DNA of 10,344 bases, from assembly GCA_900551945.1 (NCBI GenBank), contig URYE01000085.1, positions 1 to 10,344 on the forward strand, read 5' to 3'. Origin of the DNA: an uncultured Eubacterium sp. Lineage in GTDB: Bacteria; Bacillota; Clostridia; Lachnospirales; Lachnospiraceae. The position numbers and the translations under genes were made by a program. The notes below the pieces were generated by a model. That model was given only the letters and a program-made list of their open reading frames with translations. It did not search any database and was not told where the DNA came from. Position 1 is the stretch's first letter; each line of letters opens with the position of its first letter. Below are positions 6,765-10,344 of the stretch, piece by piece.

Positions 6765-7733
6765 TTAGTGATATCCACTTACCTTATAAATAATAGTAAT
6801 TGTCATTATATCAAGGTTTTCAATTATATTTATAAGTTTTTTTATTTTACTCTTTTCATTTTTAAGATATGATTTTAATAAATATCGTCTTCTTAAGGTA
6901 TTGACCTTTTTTATATTATAATCATTACTCTTTTCTAGTATGTCACACATACTAAAAAACGACTTTTCCATCGCATTGTACGAATTAGAGTAATTATCGT
7001 CATTTTCTATATGACAATATATTTTATCTTTTATTGTAGTAATATTGCAACCCTTATCAAGCATTAACAACCACAAATAACAGTCATCGCAACCATTTTG
7101 CTTAAGAATATTACATTTCCATTCTTCGGGAATAGCACTTCTTTTTACAAAGCACTGTCCCGGTGAAAATATCATGTCTGTGCCATATATATACACATCT
7201 TCTTTGCTAACAAGACTTTGTGCCATGCTTCTTTTATACAGCGGTGAATATTTTTTATCCCATCTTCTGTAGCCATTTGCAACTACTATATCTGCATTTG
7301 TTTGTGTGGCTTTTTCATACAACTTAATTAACGCCTTTTTTAAGATTAAATCATCTTGGTCAAGAAACATTACATAATCACCACTTGCAATATTAAGTCC
7401 ATTTACACGAGTCTGATGTATTCCTGAATTAGTATGATTATTAATAAATATAACCGAAAAGCCTTTCATATAGTAATGTTCAATATCAATATACCCTTCG
7501 TTTATATTTTTTTGTTTTACTAAAATACTACCCTTTTGTTTCTTATTAAATATATCCATATGCTTATCCATATTTATTTTTTTATCAGGGCTGTCATTAA
7601 CAAGTATATATTCTACTGATATATCATTGAATTTTTTGCTTATAAACTGCATATAATTTGAATACATCATGCTTATAAGTCTATTAATATACTTTTGCCC
7701 TTTATATATGGGTGTAATCACGCTTATCTTCAT
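6765..7733 (-). CDS. GT2 family glycosyltransferase
   Basis: Inverting GT-A fold transferase (322 residues) adding one sugar during assembly of the cluster's glycan in the cytoplasm. Seen: ISVITPIYKGQKYI (3-16), nucleotide-binding YILVNDSPD (42-50), NNHTNSGIHQTRVNGLNIASG (98-118), the metal-binding DQDD (125-128), an acceptor-side GCDDCYLW (214-221) and His241. An unusually long segment (about residues 50-95) separates VNDSPD from the NSG block, where most family members have a shorter loop. The C-terminus (275-305) is Lys/Arg rich and could contact the membrane. The ATG at 7733 overlaps the stop of the upstream GT4 gene as ATGA, with GAGG 4 bases before it, so translation is probably coupled. 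Neither donor nor acceptor sugar can be read from the sequence. It is followed after 38 bases by the SGNH protein gene. Confidence 0.88.
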   Translation of the reverse strand: MKISVITPIYKGQKYINRLISMMYSNYMQFISKKFNDISVEYILVNDSPDKKINMDKHMDIFNKKQKGSILVKQKNINEGYIDIEHYYMKGFSVIFINNHTNSGIHQTRVNGLNIASGDYVMFLDQDDLILKKALIKLYEKATQTNADIVVANGYRRWDKKYSPLYKRSMAQSLVSKEDVYIYGTDMIFSPGQCFVKRSAIPEEWKCNILKQNGCDDCYLWLLMLDKGCNITTIKDKIYCHIENDDNYSNSYNAMEKSFFSMCDILEKSNDYNIKKVNTLRRRYLLKSYLKNEKSKIKKLINIIENLDIMTITIIYKVSGYH

Positions 7734-9028
7734 AAGACCTCATTTCTATGAGCATTTTCCTGCTCATATACATCTTTCGCTGCATTACTTTCTGCTACAA
7801 ATAAATTCATATACTCTGTCGCTATCGTTCTATAATCATATCGTTTTTTCATAGTTGCACTAGCTTCATCAAGTTGTTTTTGTGTATACGGATTACTAAA
7901 ATAATCAAGCATAGCATTCGCAAGTGCTTGTACATCATCTGCAGGTTCATAATATTTACACAAGCCCGCAGTAACCTCATAATTAGCAGAAACTTTTGAC
8001 AACAATGTTGGAACTTTAAGTATCATAGCCTCCACCGCAGTCATTCCAAACCCTTCAAATAATGAAGGGTTTATATACAAATCACAATCTAATAATATTC
8101 TTCTTTTTTCTTTGCTATTGATAAAGCCTGTAAATATAACAACATCTTCAAGCTTATTATCAACAACGTATTGTTTTAAATACTCAACCCTCTTAGGCAC
8201 ATTTCCTACAAGGATAAGATTACACTGTATCTTATCCTTTATAAGCTCATATGCCTTAATAAGTGTTATTATATTCTTATGGTGAAATTGTAAGTTAATC
8301 GCCACAATATTTTTATTATATTTTCCCTTAAATTTTTCAGTGTCAGCTTCTAAAGTAGCTACCATTTCAGCTTGACTTTGTGCCAAATCTCCTTTAGCTT
8401 CTAATTTGTTATTAGATGTTTTATCTAACTGACTATTATTAGACTTATTAAACTGCACTATTTTAATAGGATTATATATTTGAACAATTTTGTCCTTGTA
8501 CTCTGGAAAATACTTTTTCATTTCACTTTCATCATTGTTACTTATAGCTATAATCTTATCAGCATGTTTGAAATCCATATTATACATTAACTTGTATAAC
8601 ATATATTTATACCATGATATCTTTACATTTCCCATTACTCTGTGTGAAATTGCTTTTATATCATGCGGTATCACAACAGATGGCACTTTAAATTTTACAA
8701 GTCCATTATTACAACTTGCATGGAAAATCTCACTTATATTATATTCTTTTATAATTTTAGGGATTTGAAAGGTATTTACCTTAAGAATATTAACCATTCT
8801 CTCTAATTCGTTATTTTCATTTTTAGATGGTATGGTTATAATCTCTACTGTTGGCGCAATTCTTTTTATTATATCGTAAAGATAATCAAAGCATACAACA
8901 CATACTTTTGATATGTCGCCATTATCATATATACCACTTAACAGATTAATCGCAAACTGGTCTTTACCACCTGCATGTTTTTTTGATAAATATATAAAAT
9001 TTAATAATATCTTACCATTACTCTCCAT
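7730..9028 (-). CDS. GT4 family (GT-B fold) glycosyltransferase
   Basis: Retaining GT-B transferase, 432 residues from the chosen start, acting in the cytoplasm on the lipid-linked glycan. Seen: an N-terminal acceptor domain with the glycine-rich HAGGKDQFA (18-26), VVIPHDIK (118-125) and ADKIIAISN (156-164); a C-terminal donor domain with INLQFHHKNI (244-253), LILVGN (271-276), and the GT4 signature SLFEGFGMTAVEAM (322-335), including the E-x7-E pair (E325, E333). Start choice: the frame is open to ATG at 9043, but the ATG at 9028 has GGAG at 9035-9038 with a 6-base spacer, while nothing comparable precedes 9043. Odd: residues about 192-238, at the domain junction, are a hydrophilic stretch rich in Asn, Ser, Lys and Glu that looks like an insertion. 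Its stop overlaps the next gene as ATGA. Confidence 0.9.
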   Translation of the reverse strand: MESNGKILLNFIYLSKKHAGGKDQFAINLLSGIYDNGDISKVCVVCFDYLYDIIKRIAPTVEIITIPSKNENNELERMVNILKVNTFQIPKIIKEYNISEIFHASCNNGLVKFKVPSVVIPHDIKAISHRVMGNVKISWYKYMLYKLMYNMDFKHADKIIAISNNDESEMKKYFPEYKDKIVQIYNPIKIVQFNKSNNSQLDKTSNNKLEAKGDLAQSQAEMVATLEADTEKFKGKYNKNIVAINLQFHHKNIITLIKAYELIKDKIQCNLILVGNVPKRVEYLKQYVVDNKLEDVVIFTGFINSKEKRRILLDCDLYINPSLFEGFGMTAVEAMILKVPTLLSKVSANYEVTAGLCKYYEPADDVQALANAMLDYFSNPYTQKQLDEASATMKKRYDYRTIATEYMNLFVAESNAAKDVYEQENAHRNEVL

Positions 9029-9034
9029 ATTCTT

Positions 9035-9038
9035 CTCC
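9035..9038 (-). promoter_or_regulatory. Ribosome binding site deciding the GT4 start
   Basis: GGAG on the minus strand, followed by AAGAAT and then ATG at 9028. Spacing of 6 bases is ideal. The earlier in-frame ATGs at 9043 and 9040 lack a Shine-Dalgarno match, since the bases before them (AAAATACACG) are unlike one. Confidence 0.6.
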
Positions 9039-9052
9039 ATCATCGTGTATTT

Positions 9053-9793
9053 TTAGTCATAATAATGCTTAAAATACACCCGATAAAATATTGCAAATGT
9101 ATCCTTAAATACACTTACAATATCACTCATTCCTATTCTTTTAGAATTACTATCTCTTACATATACTACATTTACTGGCATTTGTGCAATAGTATACCCC
9201 CTCCTATGGACTGCAACTAAAAGCTCTATATCATAAGCAAACCCTGATGTTCGTATAAGATGTGCTACTGGTTTTAATGCTTCCATTTTAAAGACCTTTA
9301 GCCCCGTCTGTGTATCTTTTACATTAAGATGAAATAATACCAAAAGCATTATATAATAACCCATACTTATAATTTTTCGTTTTAATGGATACTCAAGATT
9401 AGAGTCCTTATGAAACTTGCAACCAATTACCACGTCTTTATTCTCGTCTATCATTTTCTTAAGATATCCTTCAAGCTGAGCCGGATTAAGCTCCAAATCA
9501 GCATCAACAAATGCAATGTACTTACCACTAGCTTGTGATACCCCAGAAATTATTGCATTTCCTTTGCCTCTGTTCTTATCTGATGAGAGCAGCTTTACCC
9601 TTCTATCTTTAGCAACTGCTCTTTGTATTTCTTTCTTTGTATTATCACAACTTCCGTCATTAACAGCTATAATCTCTACATCTTTTGCAAACTTCTCCAC
9701 TATATCAAGTGTTGTCATTATGCTATTATATATGAGTTTCTCCTCATTATATGCAGGCATTATAATTGATAATCTTCCTTCAAGGTTCAACAT
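9053..9793 (-). CDS. DPM1-like GT2 glycosyltransferase (polyprenyl-phosphate sugar transferase)
   Basis: Family 2 transferase of 246 residues resembling dolichol-phosphate mannose synthase and bacterial polyprenyl-phosphate glucosyl or mannosyl transferases, which move a sugar from a nucleotide donor to the lipid carrier at the cytoplasmic membrane face. Seen: IIMPAYNE (10-17), IAVNDGSCDNT (42-52), NRGKGNAI (74-81), metal-binding VDADLELNP (96-104), KDTQTGLKVFK (159-169) and SGFAYDIELL (183-192). The short hydrophobic segment 142-155 could touch the membrane; no C-terminal membrane helices are present. Start: an open frame extends to 9913, but that ATG lies inside the tRNA terminator and upstream of the promoter at 9875-9903. 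ATG at 9793 has GGAG 5 bases upstream and puts the core at the N-terminus. First gene of the operon, so it could prime the glycan or make a lipid-sugar donor for a side branch; the sugar is unknown. Confidence 0.9.
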   Translation of the reverse strand: MLNLEGRLSIIMPAYNEEKLIYNSIMTTLDIVEKFAKDVEIIAVNDGSCDNTKKEIQRAVAKDRRVKLLSSDKNRGKGNAIISGVSQASGKYIAFVDADLELNPAQLEGYLKKMIDENKDVVIGCKFHKDSNLEYPLKRKIISMGYYIMLLVLFHLNVKDTQTGLKVFKMEALKPVAHLIRTSGFAYDIELLVAVHRRGYTIAQMPVNVVYVRDSNSKRIGMSDIVSVFKDTFAIFYRVYFKHYYD

Positions 9794-9798
9794 CTGCA

Positions 9799-9802
9799 CT
9801 CC
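9799..9802 (-). promoter_or_regulatory. Ribosome binding site deciding the start of the DPM1-like gene
   Basis: GGAG on the minus strand, then TGCAG and ATG at 9793. Together with the promoter downstream of 9913 it excludes the longer open frame as the translated form. Confidence 0.65.
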
Positions 9803-9874
9803 ATTATTAAGTATTAATTTATTATATTCTATATATATCACTATGCCACTTGTTAATTCATAATATACAGTACA

Positions 9875-9903
9875 ATTGTACATCAGCAAGAAAATTCTGT
9901 CAA
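9875..9903 (-). promoter_or_regulatory. Sigma-A type promoter of the polysaccharide operon
   Basis: Minus strand: TTGACA at 9903-9898, a 17-base spacer, TACAAT at 9880-9875. The -35 is a perfect consensus match and the -10 matches 5 of 6. Transcription would start near 9868, about 75 bases before the ATG at 9793. The -35 box begins within the T-run of the preceding tRNA terminator. The -10 lies inside the perfect palindrome GTACAATTGTAC (9870-9881), which could be a regulator site or chance. Confidence 0.8.
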
Positions 9904-9942
9904 AAAAAACCATGTTCCAAGCTTATCTAACTGGAACATGGT
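9902..9942 (-). terminator. Rho-independent terminator of the tRNA cluster
   Basis: Perfect 11-bp stem ACCATGTTCCA / TGGAACATGGT (9932-9942 with 9909-9919), a 12-base loop, then eight T residues on the minus strand (9909-9902). It ends transcription coming from the Thr-Tyr-Leu tRNA genes and insulates the polysaccharide operon, whose promoter follows at once. Confidence 0.92.
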
Positions 9943-9961
9943 GTATACATCATTATATAGA

Positions 9962-10045
9962 TGCCGGCGACCGGACTTGAACCGGTATGAGTTTAACCTC
10001 GCAGGATTTTAAGTCCTGTGCGTCTGCCAATTCCGCCACGCCGGC
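9962..10045 (-). tRNA. tRNA-Leu (anticodon UAA)
   Basis: 84 bases on the minus strand with acceptor arm GCCGGCG pairing CGCCGGC, D-arm TGGCGGAATTGGCAGACGC, anticodon stem CAGGA/TCCTG enclosing the loop CTTAAAA (anticodon TAA), the long variable arm expected for leucine tRNA, and T-arm ACCGG-TTCAAGT-CCGGT. The discriminator is A at 9962; CCA is not encoded. Last tRNA before the terminator. Confidence 0.96.
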
Positions 10046-10147
10046 GTTATGTATCTGTTATATATAATCTGTATTACAGCTATTATTCCAACAGAAACAT
10101 CAATATACATATAGATTATAAGCTTTATACTTGTAAACCATATGTAA

Positions 10148-10229
10148 TGGACGGAGAAGGATTCGAACCTTCGAAGGCATCGCCAGCAGATTTACAGTCT
10201 GTCCCCTTTGGCCACTCGGGAATCCGTCC
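10148..10229 (-). tRNA. tRNA-Tyr (anticodon GUA)
   Basis: 82 bases on the minus strand. Acceptor GGACGGA pairs TCCGTCC; D-region TTCCCGAGTGGCCAAAGGGG; anticodon stem CAGA/TCTG with loop CTGTAAA (anticodon GTA); class II long variable arm as expected for bacterial tyrosine tRNA; T-arm GAAGG-TTCGAAT-CCTTC. The discriminator is A at 10148; the CCA tail is not encoded. It lies 102 bases upstream of tRNA-Leu and 60 bases downstream of tRNA-Thr. Confidence 0.96.
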
Positions 10230-10289
10230 ATATTAAAATAAAATATTAACAATACTAACCATAAACTTATGCTAAGTATTGTCAATAAA

Positions 10290-10344
10290 AGCCGACAGTC
10301 GGAGTCGAACCAACAACCTGCTGATTACAAATCAGCTGCTCTGC
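10290..10344 (-). tRNA. tRNA-Thr (anticodon UGU), 5' part cut by the window edge
   Basis: The minus strand contains the end of the D-arm (GCAGAGCAG), anticodon stem GCTGA/TCAGC with loop TTTGTAA (anticodon TGT), a short variable loop, T-arm GTTGG-TTCGACT-CCGAC, the 3' acceptor strand TGTCGGC and discriminator T at 10290. About 20 bases of the 5' end, including the 5' acceptor strand, lie beyond 10344. CCA is not encoded. Confidence 0.93.

Noticed and set aside
9794..9913. N-terminal 40-residue extension of the DPM1-like protein
   Set aside because: It starts inside the tRNA terminator and upstream of the operon promoter, has no ribosome binding site, and precedes the normal GT2 start.
10018..10285. 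Short open frames on both strands across the tRNA genes
   Set aside because: They overlap tRNA-Leu and tRNA-Tyr, and their most protein-like segments (for example EGFEPSKASP, PSGQRGQTVN) are simply translations of the tRNA-Tyr sequence, a well-known annotation artefact.

Overview
The window looks like part of a low-GC Firmicutes chromosome, most likely from a gut-type Clostridia (Lachnospiraceae-like). This rests on the strongly AT-rich base use, GGAG/AGGA ribosome binding sites, tRNA genes lacking an encoded CCA, and a surface protein built of GWWYVENG-type repeats. No marker gene fixes the genus, so the placement is inference. Everything except the far-left edge is transcribed from the minus strand, so the biological order runs from high to low coordinates.

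Right end (about 9900-10344): three minus-strand tRNA genes, Thr(UGU, cut by the window edge), Tyr(GUA) and Leu(UAA), closed by a strong rho-independent terminator (9902-9942). The T-tract of that terminator runs straight into a TTGACA-17-TACAAT promoter (9875-9903), which starts the next transcription unit.

Main cluster (63-9793): a surface-polysaccharide locus of eight genes. In order of transcription they are a DPM1-like polyprenyl-phosphate glycosyltransferase, a GT4 glycosyltransferase, a GT2 glycosyltransferase, a large secreted protein with 21 cell-wall-binding-type repeats and a C-terminal SGNH esterase domain, an ABC-2 permease (Wzm type), its ATPase with a C-terminal Wzt-type glycan-binding domain, UDP-galactopyranose mutase (glf), and a GT2 enzyme resembling galactofuranosyltransferases. 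Together they suggest a galactofuranose-containing glycan assembled on a lipid carrier in the cytoplasm, exported by the ABC transporter, and possibly trimmed or modified outside by the SGNH protein. A second candidate promoter lies in the 188-base gap before the permease, so the export and Galf half may also be transcribed on its own.

Left end (1-103): what looks like the right end of an IS200/IS605-type element pointing rightward (perfect 9-bp hairpin, then GGTAGTTCAC). It abuts the 3' end of the last glycosyltransferase and seems to supply its final 13 codons and stop. Whatever followed that gene in the ancestral locus lies beyond the element or is lost.

There is no gene-free stretch above 300 bases. 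The longest unexplained gaps are 4295-4482 (candidate promoter and a nested hairpin) and 10046-10147 (between two tRNAs, nothing convincing).
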